A stretch of DNA of 29,319 bases from Zancudomyces culisetae. Taxonomy: Eukaryota > Kickxellomycota > Harpellomycetes > Harpellales > Legeriomycetaceae. The stretch covers positions 1-29,319 of the forward strand of contig LSSK01001310.1 of the NCBI GenBank assembly GCA_001969505.1. The letters run 5' to 3'. Below, piece by piece: positions 19,924 through 29,319 of this stretch; positions within the stretch are counted from its first letter, which is position 1, and each line of letters opens with the position of its first letter. Under the pieces are notes generated by a model. The model did not search any database. It saw nothing but the letters and a program-made list of their open reading frames with translations, and was not told the origin of the DNA. Made by a program: the position numbers and the translations under genes.

Positions 19924-21881
19924 ATGGAGGAGAAAGTGCTGCTAAAGCGCAATTTTGCAGAAGAAAAGGTATTGATCTGCCATGTCTCAGACATTTTTTT
20001 TATGTGACACCAAACTAATTTTTTATATAATCTTTAATGGTTAAATCCCGGATCACTCATAAAAGAAAAAAAAAACAAATCAGTTACAACTTGTTCTTAT
20101 TTGCTTCTTTTAAGATTAAAAAAAAATACCAACTTCACTGGGATTCTTTTAGATTGTAAATGATATGGACCCTCCAATATCCAACGATAAGCAAAAGTCA
20201 CATCCAGAAGAGATTACTGATATTCAGGAAAGGAGTACAAAAAAGAGGAAACAAAATCACAAAGCGGGACAAACAAAAACAGAAGACACGTTGTGTATGA
20301 GATCAAAACCAGTTTACTATTTTGAGAATGGACTTCGAAAAGTCAAGCCGTATTGGTTTACTTACTTTGTGAACGCCAAACTACGATGGTTTGGAAGAGG
20401 TGTATACGATGTTTTTAAAACTGAATTTAAGGATCGAGAAGCAGAGTATTATGTAACCACATTTTCGATTTCCGATTTCGGATCTTCATTTTTCATTTTT
20501 CATATTTTTGCTTTTATTACGCTTGGTGTGATTAGTCTTTAATACCAGGGGTTCTACTCATATGCACTGAATCTTACTGAATCTTTCTAAAACATACATC
20601 TATAGAAAAATGCAATTAATACTGGCTTGATTAAAATCAACGATCAAATTGTGGAGCTAAATCGAATTATAAAAAATGGGGATAAAATTACGCATTACAT
20701 TCACAGGCACGAACCTCCAATAGTAGCTAAGGATATTAGAATAGTTGGTAGAGCTAATGGGTATATTGCTATCGATAAACCCGCGGGAATTACAGTTCAT
20801 CCTAGCGGCAGATATAGATACAATACTGTGGTCGAAATTATGGCAAACAAGCTTGGTGTTGACAAAATATATTTAGGAAATAGGCTAGATCGTATGGTTT
20901 CAGGATTGATGATACTTGGTACCGATGCTGAAAATGCCAGAAAGCTTGAACAAGAAATGTCTGCTCGAAAAGTACAAAAGAAATATATATGCAGGGTTTT
21001 AGGTACATTTCCAGAGGGAGTAGTGATATGTGATAAACCTATTAGAACAGTGGCACATAAGCTTGGTCTTAATTGTGTAGATATCGAAGGTGGGAAAGAA
21101 AGTTTGACAGAATTTGAAAAGATTTTCTCCGACGAGCATACGAGCGTTGTTATATGTAAGCATAAAAAAACTTCTTTTTATTGATTTCCATGCAAGCCAG
21201 ATACAATAGCAATCTTTGTACTATTTTATATATTTCGTAAACTATAAAGTTTAATAACAGTCGGTAACTCGAATAGGCCGACCAAAGACAGGAAGGACAC
21301 ATCAAATCCGTGTTCATCTCCAATATCTTGGATTTCCCATAGTAAATGACCCGTTGTACTGCAATCCGAATATATGGGGGGCCAAGCTCGGATACCTGGG
21401 ACAGCTTCCAGAACAAGTAGATGAAAAAAAACTGGAACACGTTGATCCTGGAGAGCTAAAATTCGACGTGGGTGGTCATGACATTGTAGATTTGTCAAAG
21501 CAACAGGCTAATACCAATTCGGACCTACTACAGCCGTTGATCGATCGGTTGCTTAATGAAATAAGGGCGGGTTCGATGGATGGAACAGCTGGGTTGAATA
21601 GTGCTACTGATAATGAGAACATACGAGATACCGGTCATGTTGGTGAAAGTAGTTCAGATTTAGATACAAAAACGAATGACCAGCCAACCACCACGTTTTG
21701 CCCCGAATGTCATCAAATGGAATACCCTGATCCAGCCATCAGTGATTTGGGTATTTGGCTTCATGCCATGAGTTATTCTGGGCATAATTGGAGTTTTGAA
21801 ACCGAGATACCCGACTGGGCCGAATCTAGCTTCATCCCTAAACTACCAAAGCAGCTATTGGATATATTGAGTCACAGATAG
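19924..21881 (+). CDS. RluA-family tRNA pseudouridine synthase, Pus9/RPUSD2-like, four exons
   Basis: Isomerises uridine to pseudouridine; relatives Pus8/Pus9 modify U32 in the tRNA anticodon loop. Exons 19924-19968, 20153-20452, 20606-21155 and 21277-21881 close to 499 aa. An S4-like segment (about 116-145: [23 protein letters not shown]) precedes the catalytic core. The motif [17 protein letters not shown] holds the catalytic Asp210, with Asn where RluA enzymes usually have His. [16 protein letters not shown] spans the region after the last splice. The C-terminal CPEC (440-443), [14 protein letters not shown] and PDWA match the RPUSD2/Pus9 tail. There is no deaminase domain of the Rib2 type. 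The first exon (15 codons) rests on the splice signals and the phase; the next ATG, at 20165, is an alternative start. Confidence 0.93.
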
Positions 21882-22323
21882 CTTTTTTTTCCTTAGTCTT
21901 GGTCATAAGACTGTTAGTTATTTACCACTGAGTATGTGGTATATAGATGTTATGATGGCGCGAGACATACATGGGTTTATTAGAGTTAGCTAGTATTGTG
22001 CATATAATATAATTAAACTTAACAGTTTGCTTTACAGAAAATAAACAAATACTAGCTCGATTTTTTTTTCAGCTTTTCGATTTCATCCAATTGACTTCCC
22101 AAGATGTTGTTGTTCATAGAAAGTGGAATTAAGCAGCTTCTTTATGAAATAAAAATCGCTTTGCTTTTTTGGGTTGCGGATGACAATAGTTAGCGGTAAG
22201 CGATGCGATTTTGAGAGCCAACGGGAGAGAAATATAGATTCATGCAGGGGCACACATACAAAATTATAATAGAAGTACGAAGATAGGAAAACCAAGCTTG
22301 CTTGACCAGACAAGGGGGACACT
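21882..22323. other. Intergenic, Pus9-like to Arp10
   Basis: About 440 bp in tandem orientation, holding the 3' end of the pseudouridine synthase and the Arp10 promoter. No other gene was seen. Confidence 0.6.
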
Positions 22324-24033
22324 ATGGAATTAAAAGAAACATACAAAAGTGGCTACAAAAGTCGCCAACTAATAGATAAGAATGTAGAAAGAGTTGTTTT
22401 TCAGATAGGAACAACTCTTATAAAAGCTGGTTTTTCAGGTTCATGCAGCCCAGCGTACAAAATTGAATTTGATGGGAAAAAGCAGAGCGAGATCCTGGAA
22501 GAGTGTAAGAATAAAGAAACAATGGTAAGTTGTAGGCTATTTTAAACTATTATCTCCTCCGTATTATAGAAATAGCTAAATGAGGCCTAAACATTATCGA
22601 ATATAAAGAGCTATTCTGGATTGTAACGAAAAAATATAAACTAGAATGAGACATTATACGAGCTACCCTTGGAGGACAATAAGCTTGAATATGTTCATGA
22701 TATGTTATTAGAGAGACTGCATTTTATATACCTCAAGTGAGTTATCTTTTTTTTATGTTTCTTATGAATCCGTGATTTTTAAGGCATAAAATCAAAATTT
22801 TAGCAAAAATGAGACTAAAACATAATTGATCTTTTTTAAAAAAAATAAAACGAAGCAAATTGCTTATAGATCCTAGAACTAGGAGTGTAGTTATTGTAGA
22901 TTCTTGTAATTTACCCAATCCTGTTAAAGCAATCCTGATCCATATACTCCTTGAAACGCTCAATGTAAATACAACTTAAAATAGACATTTATATTTATAA
23001 ACACGAAACGCTGGTCATATTCATAAACGACAAAAATGCTAATCCGTTCTTTTTGTATGATAGGTTCCATCAGTTGAGTTTTTTCCAGAGCCATTGATGT
23101 CGCTACTAACGGTTGGTAAAATGGAGGGATTGGTGGTAAATATTGGATATTTGGAAACATCTGTAGTTCCGGTAAGTAATGTTTGTATACCCCAAAACAC
23201 CACTATGTGAGGCTAATCAAAATTAATATCTAAAGGTATTCGATGGAAGGCCGATGTACGTTTACGCACAGTACTCCTCAATAGCAGGAAAGGCACTGGA
23301 GGAGTATCTTGGTAAAGTCTTGACACAATATGGAGCATACAGCATCGTTGAAGTTGGCGGGTTCAACAATAAGCTTCCTAAAAGCTTTGTTACAAAGAAA
23401 CTATGCAACCACATAATCCACAACTTTATATTTGCATCGCCGGTTGCACCACCAAAAGGCCTGGCCATATCCAGCGAATCCTCGGAAACTGATTCACCTT
23501 TAGTATGCAAGGAGCTGCTCTCGTTTTATTCTCAAACTTTGATTGCCAGCGAGTTGGATTTCGCGTGGGAACTAGAAAATAGCCAAGCAATTAGAATAAG
23601 ATTGCCTGGTTGGGTTAGAGAGCATATATTGGAGGTTGTGTTTTTAGGCGACCCCGAGGTTGATAAACTAGGTGTAACCGAGCTTGTTTTAAGATCGATT
23701 AAAGCTGTTCCGGTTGATTTGCGACGTACTATGGCATCAAACTTACTTATCACCGGAGGCCTTGCAGACATACCAAATATTAGACCGCGACTTTTGGCTG
23801 ACATTTCGTCGGCTTTGTACGAGGTTCCAGGCTGGAATACTTTGGCAGAGTCAGCAAAGCTTGCTGAAGAATCTACCGAAGACAAGCAGACTGATGGCAC
23901 GCCTCTTCTTTCCAGTGGGATTGTCTTTTTATCTTCTGACAGAGCTTGGATTGGTACCTCCCTAGCATGTAGTGCCGGGTTTAACAGCACTAAAGCTACA
24001 TTGGATAATCTTTGTACCTTTTCTTTTTCATAG
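22324..24033 (+). CDS. ARP10: Actin-related protein 10 (dynactin pointed-end subunit), five exons
   Basis: Divergent actin fold protein of the dynactin pointed-end complex, which works with dynein in transport and nuclear positioning. Exons 22324-22524, 22645-22736, 22877-22964, 23064-23171 and 23236-24033 give 428 aa. Matches to ACTR10-type proteins are VVFQIGTTLIKAGFSGS (first phosphate loop region, strongly altered from actin as usual in Arp10), the block TRSVVIVDS, then VPSVEFFPEPLMSLLTVG, LVVNIGYLETSVVPVFDGRP, and the C-terminal stretch VDLRRTMASNLLITGGLADI followed by RAWIGTSLA. The third exon's acceptor (TCCTAG, ending 22876) was chosen because the nearer AG at 22869-22870 brings a stop. 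The end after KATLDN (LCTFSFS) is unlike the family, so a missed last exon is possible. Confidence 0.85.
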
Positions 24034-24573
24034 CTTATTTTGCCCCCACCAAATAAAATTACTAGTATTCGGGACATATCAATTTTTTCTCGCTGCTGGT
24101 ACTTTCAGGCTGACATGTTTTGTTATTTACCACACTTATTTATGTGCAGCTCCCAAATCCAACATTAATACAAAACTCGCTTGCATTCTTGAAAAAAAGA
24201 GGGTAATATTGGCGTATAGATACACACTGAAATGGTCACTTTTGTATTGATAGAAAAACCTTGGGACCAAAGCTATTAATTTCACTTTCTCCATTTCTGA
24301 TATTTCTCTTACGAGCATATCTAGCGCTATTGGATATTGTGTTGTTGTACTTCCTTTTTACTTGTTAATAAATCTTGGCAAAAGAATGTATTTGGTAAAT
24401 TTTGGTCAAAATAGAACTGGTTTTTAATATTTCTCTCTGCCTGTTGTAAATTATGAAGAAAAATGTTGCCTCACTTTAAAAAGGGTGCATAATTGATGCA
24501 ATGAATAAATATTAAATAGCTTTCACCCACTATTTCAGATGGTTAAAGTTTAAAAACAATATAAACAAGCAAG
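24034..24573. other. Intergenic, Arp10 to SYS1
   Basis: About 540 bp in tandem orientation. It must hold the Arp10 3' end and the SYS1 promoter. A pyrimidine-rich acceptor-like site near 24110 could mark an extra Arp10 exon, but no family sequence follows it. Confidence 0.5.
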
Positions 24574-25601
24574 ATGGTGGTTTTTTCATCATTTAGATCC
24601 ACTAAATGGAATCCACTACTTATACTTTTTCAAATTTTAGCCCTACAACTAACCGGAATCTTGAACCTATGGCTATTTCTATATATTACCAGCTTTTTCA
24701 CGAAAGATTTGGATCCAACAGTAGCAGTGTTCGATGATGAAGCCATCAACGCAAACACTACCCAGGGATGGATAGTGTTATCTGTACATATACTTAGCTC
24801 TTTAGTAAAGTAAGTCTTATCTTTGTTTTAAGTTACAAGGTGTTTGCCATTCTATCTTCCCTCCATACCTCCATCTTATTTGAAAATATGCCAAAGTAAA
24901 ACAATATAAAGAAGAATGCTTGATGGAGATTTTGTTTAGCAACTAATCCTGTTTGCATCACTTTTTTAATAAAAAAAAATAGCTCTGTATTGCTCGTTCT
25001 TATAGTTGAGCGGGCTCGGAAATGCTTGGATTTTACAATAACATTCTATCTTTTTCATTTTATTACCATTTTCATATACAAAAGAGAATTTCCTCTCTCA
25101 TTGCTCTGGTGGATTACGATAGTTGTGTGTAGTATCATAATGACGCGATTAGGGAGAAAATTATGTCAGAATAGAGAACTACTTCCAATATCACTAAGTC
25201 AACACAAACGTGTCCCGCTGATTTCGACAGCCGAAGGCCTTAACAATGAAATCGAGTTGGACGAATTATTTGATGAGTTGGTGGGCGGGGTTGATGGGAA
25301 ATTCGAAGATCAGGATGACTCTATGAGCGATATCCACACTAAGATAAGTATTACTAGCGAAGACAGCGTTAAAGATGCCATTTTGAGTAAAGAACCGAGT
25401 AAATCTGCAGCCACGATTGCTGCTCCTGAGTCCTCTTCAAATACCGAAAAGGCCGCCCTTATTAAAAAACAGGACACCAATTCTAATAATCAGGCCAAGA
25501 ATACTGACCACAATACATTACTCTATGAATCTCATGACTGGGACGGTGATAGCAACTGGGATCTAGAAAGCAATTCTGATTCGCAAAACCAAAACCCTTA
25601 A
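24574..25601 (+). CDS. SYS1: Sys1-like Golgi membrane protein, two exons, with long acidic tail
   Basis: Four-pass Golgi protein that recruits the Arl3/ARFRP1 GTPase to the trans-Golgi in known systems. Exons 24574-24809 and 24983-25601 join in phase (AA+C) to 284 aa. Family marks are FRSTKWNPLLILFQIL near residues 7-22, a paired loop with DPTVAVFDDEA, then ERARKCLDFTITFYLFHF and FPLSLLWWITIVV, with four hydrophobic segments at about 14-40, 64-85, 95-115 and 120-140. After the last segment the protein continues for more than 130 residues, with DELFDEL, EDQDD and a Ser/Asn/Asp-rich end; human SYS1 stops at 156 aa and yeast Sys1 at 203. The extra tail looks disordered and cytosolic. Confidence 0.93.
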
Positions 25602-26342
25602 AAACAACCCTGTTTCATATACATATATTTAAATAATATCATCCATGGCTAACTATATATACTTTTCTTCCTAGTGCGTCAAGATACACCTTTTCTGCAT
25701 CTTTCGCTTGATTTATCAGCTGATCAACCATGCATTTATCCCTTTATGTGCAACTGTGTGAATTGTGAAAGTTATGTGTTCTTTTAGTTTTTCTATACAT
25801 GAATTATTGGCTCCTTTTTTTTTCTAGCCACATTGCTCTTATTGGAATTCGCTTTGCTCCACTAAATAAATAAAAAAAACAAAAAGCGAGTTTTATTTGT
25901 ATTGAATTGTGTAAAACTGATATTTGGGACAATTACACTTTAATGCATTTAACTCGATGAAATTGTGTTTTAGATTATACTTTAGGCTCTACTTTGGTTT
26001 TTTGAATGCTTGATCTTACAAGCTTAAAACAGATATGGTTAGCAATAATTAGTATCGATTGGGGTTAATAGTATATTGAGCACAAAAAAATCCAAATGTA
26101 TAAAACAGTTAATGACTAAAACACGGGTGCGTTTGCTGTGCTATGACGATTTGAAAACTTTTTTTGGTCTTTCCTCAATATTATCAGCCTTTTCCACACT
26201 AATCCAATATATATTTATAGGCTGAGTTTTAGAAATACTGGCTTTACCTTGTCGGTTGAATAATGTATACTTTCAAAAGAAAAGCGATACATAAAAATAG
26301 ACAAATAGATAAAAAGTGCAAAGATACAAAAGACACAAAGTG
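25602..26342. other. Intergenic between convergent SYS1 and TRM5
   Basis: About 740 bp, AT-rich, with the 3' ends of both genes. No RNA gene, exon or repeat array seen. Long for a 3'-3' spacer, but nothing recognisable fills it. Confidence 0.55.
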
Positions 26343-28329
26343 TTACCTATTCTTGGAATCACAAGTTTCATTCTGGTTATTCGTGCTTTCATATGGATTC
26401 GCGTTCCCAAGTGCTACGCTTGCTGGAAGCTCAAAACTCAAGCAATACATATTCTTATTTGGTGCTACGCTTCTTACATACGTAATAATAGCGTCTTTAC
26501 AAAATTCCGCATAATACTTATCCTCCAAGCCAAGCGCTACCTTGGCCCTTTCTAATATTTCGGCATTTGGATCTTCTGCACACTTTGTGAAGCAGTGGAC
26601 GTGGATCGTGGGTGGTGCAAAGTCGTTCTTATACCTACCTTCATGAAATACTTTTGTTTGATACCCACTATAGACTCCGTTAAAAGCGTCTAAAAATTCA
26701 ATCGCTGTCGCAGGTAAATTCATTAACACGTGATTAAACGTCTTTGCTTCATCCTTGCAAGCATCAAGTAATTCTTTAAAACTCTGTCTAATAAACTGTC
26801 TTCCATCCATGTTATACGCCTTTACTTTTTTTCCAACCTTATTTATTTCAATGTTTTCTACTAGCGATGAATACGAGCTTGGATTCAAGTCATTGGCATA
26901 GACCTGACATCCAATGTTTTTGGCAGCAGGGATCGAGAATGGGCCAACGCCCGCCATCACATCACAAATGATGTCTGTTTTTTTAAATTTTTTAACCAGC
27001 CTTTCATGCTCTCCCTGTAGTCTTGAATTCCAGTACACCTTGGAAAAATCAAACTTAAAATAGCACCCTTGTTCTTTAACTTTAGCTAACAGGTTATGCT
27101 CGCCTGCTAGAACTTCCATTTTGAAAAATCTAAACTCGCTGTCGATTGAATCCAACTTGTTTACAACTGTTTTTATATTGGCCGATTTCTAGTATTAAGT
27201 AAAATTTGGTAGTTTAACGCCATTAATACATCACACCTTTTAGTTTACTTTTCAAAGGATCGCCTCACGCTCGTAGCATGATAAAGTTCAAAATATATTT
27301 ACAGGATACCCAGTACTTACATCTAATATAACTTTCCCTATTATCTCTTTGTACGGAAAGTATTCCTCTCGCAAATTCATGTGCGCTACAGTGTATTATT
27401 TGAAAATCAGTTTTTTTTTTGCATTTAAACGTCTTCAGAATACAATAATAGTCCCAGGAGTCCTCAGCTTTGATTGACATCTCGCGTTATACCTACCTAT
27501 ATGCCCCACTTGCTCAAAAGATGTCGGTGCTTCATTAGATGTTGGTAATATAGCCTTCAATACATCCTCTGTGGTAATATTTAGTATCAGTTAGCTGCAT
27601 ATGTGCATTTTAATACTGTCTTGAAAATGGAAAAGAGTATATATCATTTATAGAAATTGATTTATTATTAATAAGTTAGTTCTGGTCAAGTACCTGCAGT
27701 CCAGTAGCTGTAATCAATAATCACTGTGTGGCTTTTCAACTCCCAACCCTCACTTTCCATCTTTTTCTTGAATTCTGGGGAAAATTCTTTGCCTATTTCT
27801 TTTTTTTAGTACCACAATAAAACTTAGTTAGAATATCTCATAGTGTTCTATTTTTTTTTGCATAAAAACGTATACCAGAATGTAAATTACAATTGAAAAC
27901 ATCTACCATTTCCTATTTCGGAATTTTTCAGCAGAACTAGTTTATACTCCTTGTCTCCATCGATCCCAATCACATTTCGTAATCGAGGTGCATTAAAAAG
28001 CTCACTAAGTTTTATATGTAAATAAAGATATTAAATCGGATTACAGTACGCCATTACAATACTTTGGATACATGCACCAATTTTTATACCAAAAAATAAA
28101 GCTGTCATAAATGAGATTCGAATGTGAAAACTTACTCCTTAAATTGCTTTTGGACTTGGCCTATACTTTTGACGGGAACTCTCAAGGCTGGAACACAAAC
28201 CTTTACGCAAAATAACTCTTTATCTAGCCTTTTTATCCCCCTACACGTTGCAGGTATTAAGCTTGCCAACACTTTTTCCATGTTGTTTAATATATTCTTA
28301 TTATGCTTTGGCTGATTTACTTTGCCCAT
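26343..28329 (-). CDS. TRM5: tRNA (guanine-37-N1)-methyltransferase Trm5, six exons
   Basis: Makes m1G37 next to the anticodon, which prevents frameshifting; acts in cytoplasm and mitochondria in yeast. Exons right to left are 28136-28329, 27907-28004, 27694-27798, 27497-27568, 27321-27385 and 26343-27188; phases close to 459 aa. The N-terminus has [17 protein letters not shown], then NAPRLRNV, a conserved D1-like part, [20 protein letters not shown], and [20 protein letters not shown]. The catalytic part has [16 protein letters not shown] (SAM binding), [15 protein letters not shown] and the [14 protein letters not shown] loop. All core motifs are intact. The third exon could start at either of two in-frame acceptors (27798 or the CCCCAG nearer the middle); the longer form repeats an EIG motif. 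CTG encodes Leu in LVLLKN. Two ATGs are available, 28329 and 17 codons later; a mitochondrial form could depend on which is used. Confidence 0.94.
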
Positions 28330-29319
28330 CTTATTTTTCTATTTTGTTGGTTAACTCCAAATCTAAAAAAAAATTTGCTGTAAATTCCATTCGCGCAATA
28401 GAATTTGGCCGTGAAAGCAATTCTTTGAAAAATAAACCCACAAGTTTCAACCAAATGACACTGATCAGAACAAGCAATAATTCAGTTTCTGCGTGACTAC
28501 ACTTTGCAACACATGTGCCAATAAACCTGGAAAGTATGTGACAAGGTCTAGTTTATTCAACAAATGGCATTTCCTCCAGGTGTCATCCAAACCATTTCGC
28601 ATTGTAGAGAGTCTTTCTGTTTTCATACTAGTATAAATTGTTCATATCTAAAGAGCTGATGAGACCAAGTCAGCCAAATCAGTAATATTTACCACCAACT
28701 GTTTTTTTATTGAACTTTTGCACACATTAGTTTTATTGTTTATAAAACAATGTTATTAAGTCTCGGCAATAATCGTCAAGCTCTAGCAACGTTTCTGTGA
28801 ATATCGTTGATGTATCATTTTCACTGCGAGATATCCCCCACCGATATACAAAAAACTGTTTTATCCACAGCACATAGTATATTACAAATTAGAAACTCAA
28901 TAAATTTATTAGCGTCATTGTATTTAAATCTTGTGGCATACTCTGCACCAAATACACAGAAGTCTAGGCCGTCGACCCAAAGTATTGAGGGTATATTCAA
29001 TTACACCTAGCAATAGTGATGGTACAGCAGCTATACTTTCAGATAGCCATTTATACCTTCCCCCCCAAAAATAATCTCACATAGAATAAAATATATAAGG
29101 CGATGTCAAAACGGAATTAAACCAACATACATGGTTAAACAGCATAGAATTTTTATTTGCATAGTTTCATCAATAAACCATACTGAATAACAACCCGACT
29201 GCATTGCGAAAAAGGAGATGTATAACAGCATTTTATCTTTGACCTTTCTCTAGTTTAGCATACCGAAACTAACCATGATATTAAAAGGGATCACTCTAAA
29301 AACTTTTTTAACCCCAAGT
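28330..29319. other. Right-edge region without a confident gene
   Basis: Nearly 1 kb upstream of TRM5. It should contain the TRM5 promoter. One plus-strand frame at 28810-29010 is listed separately as a weak candidate. A second gene could begin beyond the window. Confidence 0.5.
28810..29010 (+). CDS. Possible first exon of an unrecognised gene
   Basis: An ATG at 28810 opens about 66 codons beginning MYHFHCEISPTDIQKTVLST, with balanced amino-acid composition that looks more protein-like than most random frames here. In the next frame, immediately downstream (about 29011-29078), SNSDGTAAILSDSHLYLPP is also open. This would fit a small intron or a frameshift, but no clean GT-AG pair joins the two. 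Divergent to TRM5. Family unknown. Confidence 0.2.
   Translation: MYHFHCEISPTDIQKTVLSTAHSILQIRNSINLLASLYLNLVAYSAPNTQKSRPSTQSIEGIFNYT

Noticed and set aside
26263-26555. Plus-strand frames of 79-83 codons
   Set aside because: They overlap the TRM5 C-terminal coding exon on the other strand.
1-29319. Mobile elements, CRISPR arrays, secondary-metabolite or phage-like clusters
   Set aside because: No transposase, reverse transcriptase, spaced repeats, polyketide or peptide synthetase motifs, or viral hallmark genes were seen on either strand.

Overview
The window reads as an ordinary chromosomal segment of an AT-rich, intron-containing fungus. The fungal assignment rests on a sterol C-24 methyltransferase (ERG6), a GT15 Kre2/Mnt1-type mannosyltransferase and a Kic1/Nak1-type RAM-network kinase. 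Most genes are split by GT-AG introns of about 48-311 bp, often with a CTAAC- or TACTAAC-like branch site. That intron load argues against Saccharomycotina; an early-diverging lineage is possible but is only inference. CTG falls at conserved leucines (ERG6 VLKPGG, TRM5 LVLLKN), so there is no sign of CUG-Ser recoding. All exon joins were made by eye from splice signals, reading phase and family motifs; none was checked against RNA or a database.

Layout, left to right. FPGS, a six-exon folylpolyglutamate synthase (+, 102-2187), faces a five-exon MICOS Mic26/Mic27-like gene (-, 2681-3780). A two-exon gene of unknown function with a short coiled coil follows (-, 4453-5974). A 1.2 kb gene-free stretch rich in GTGTGA and TTTGTGC words precedes a five-exon ZNHIT3/Hit1 gene (-, 7172-8051). 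ZNHIT3 is divergent from an intronless GT15 mannosyltransferase (+, 9073-10191), which converges on an intronless 1108-residue Kic1/Nak1-like kinase (-, 10824-14150). A 4.2 kb stretch with no confident gene separates the kinase from ERG6 (+, three exons, 18376-19703). Then come a Pus9/RPUSD2-type pseudouridine synthase (+, four exons, 19924-21881), dynactin Arp10 (+, five exons, 22324-24033) and SYS1 (+, two exons, 24574-25601). The right side holds TRM5 (-, six exons, 26343-28329) and about 1 kb of unassigned sequence.

The genes are unrelated housekeeping functions: folate retention, cristae shape, snoRNP assembly, Golgi mannosylation and Golgi membrane identity, polarity signalling, ergosterol synthesis, two tRNA anticodon-loop modifications, and dynein/dynactin transport. 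No operon-like logic, mobile element, CRISPR array, tRNA or rRNA was found. The least explained material is the coiled-coil gene, the motif-dense 6.3-7.1 kb stretch and the 14.2-18.3 kb gene desert.
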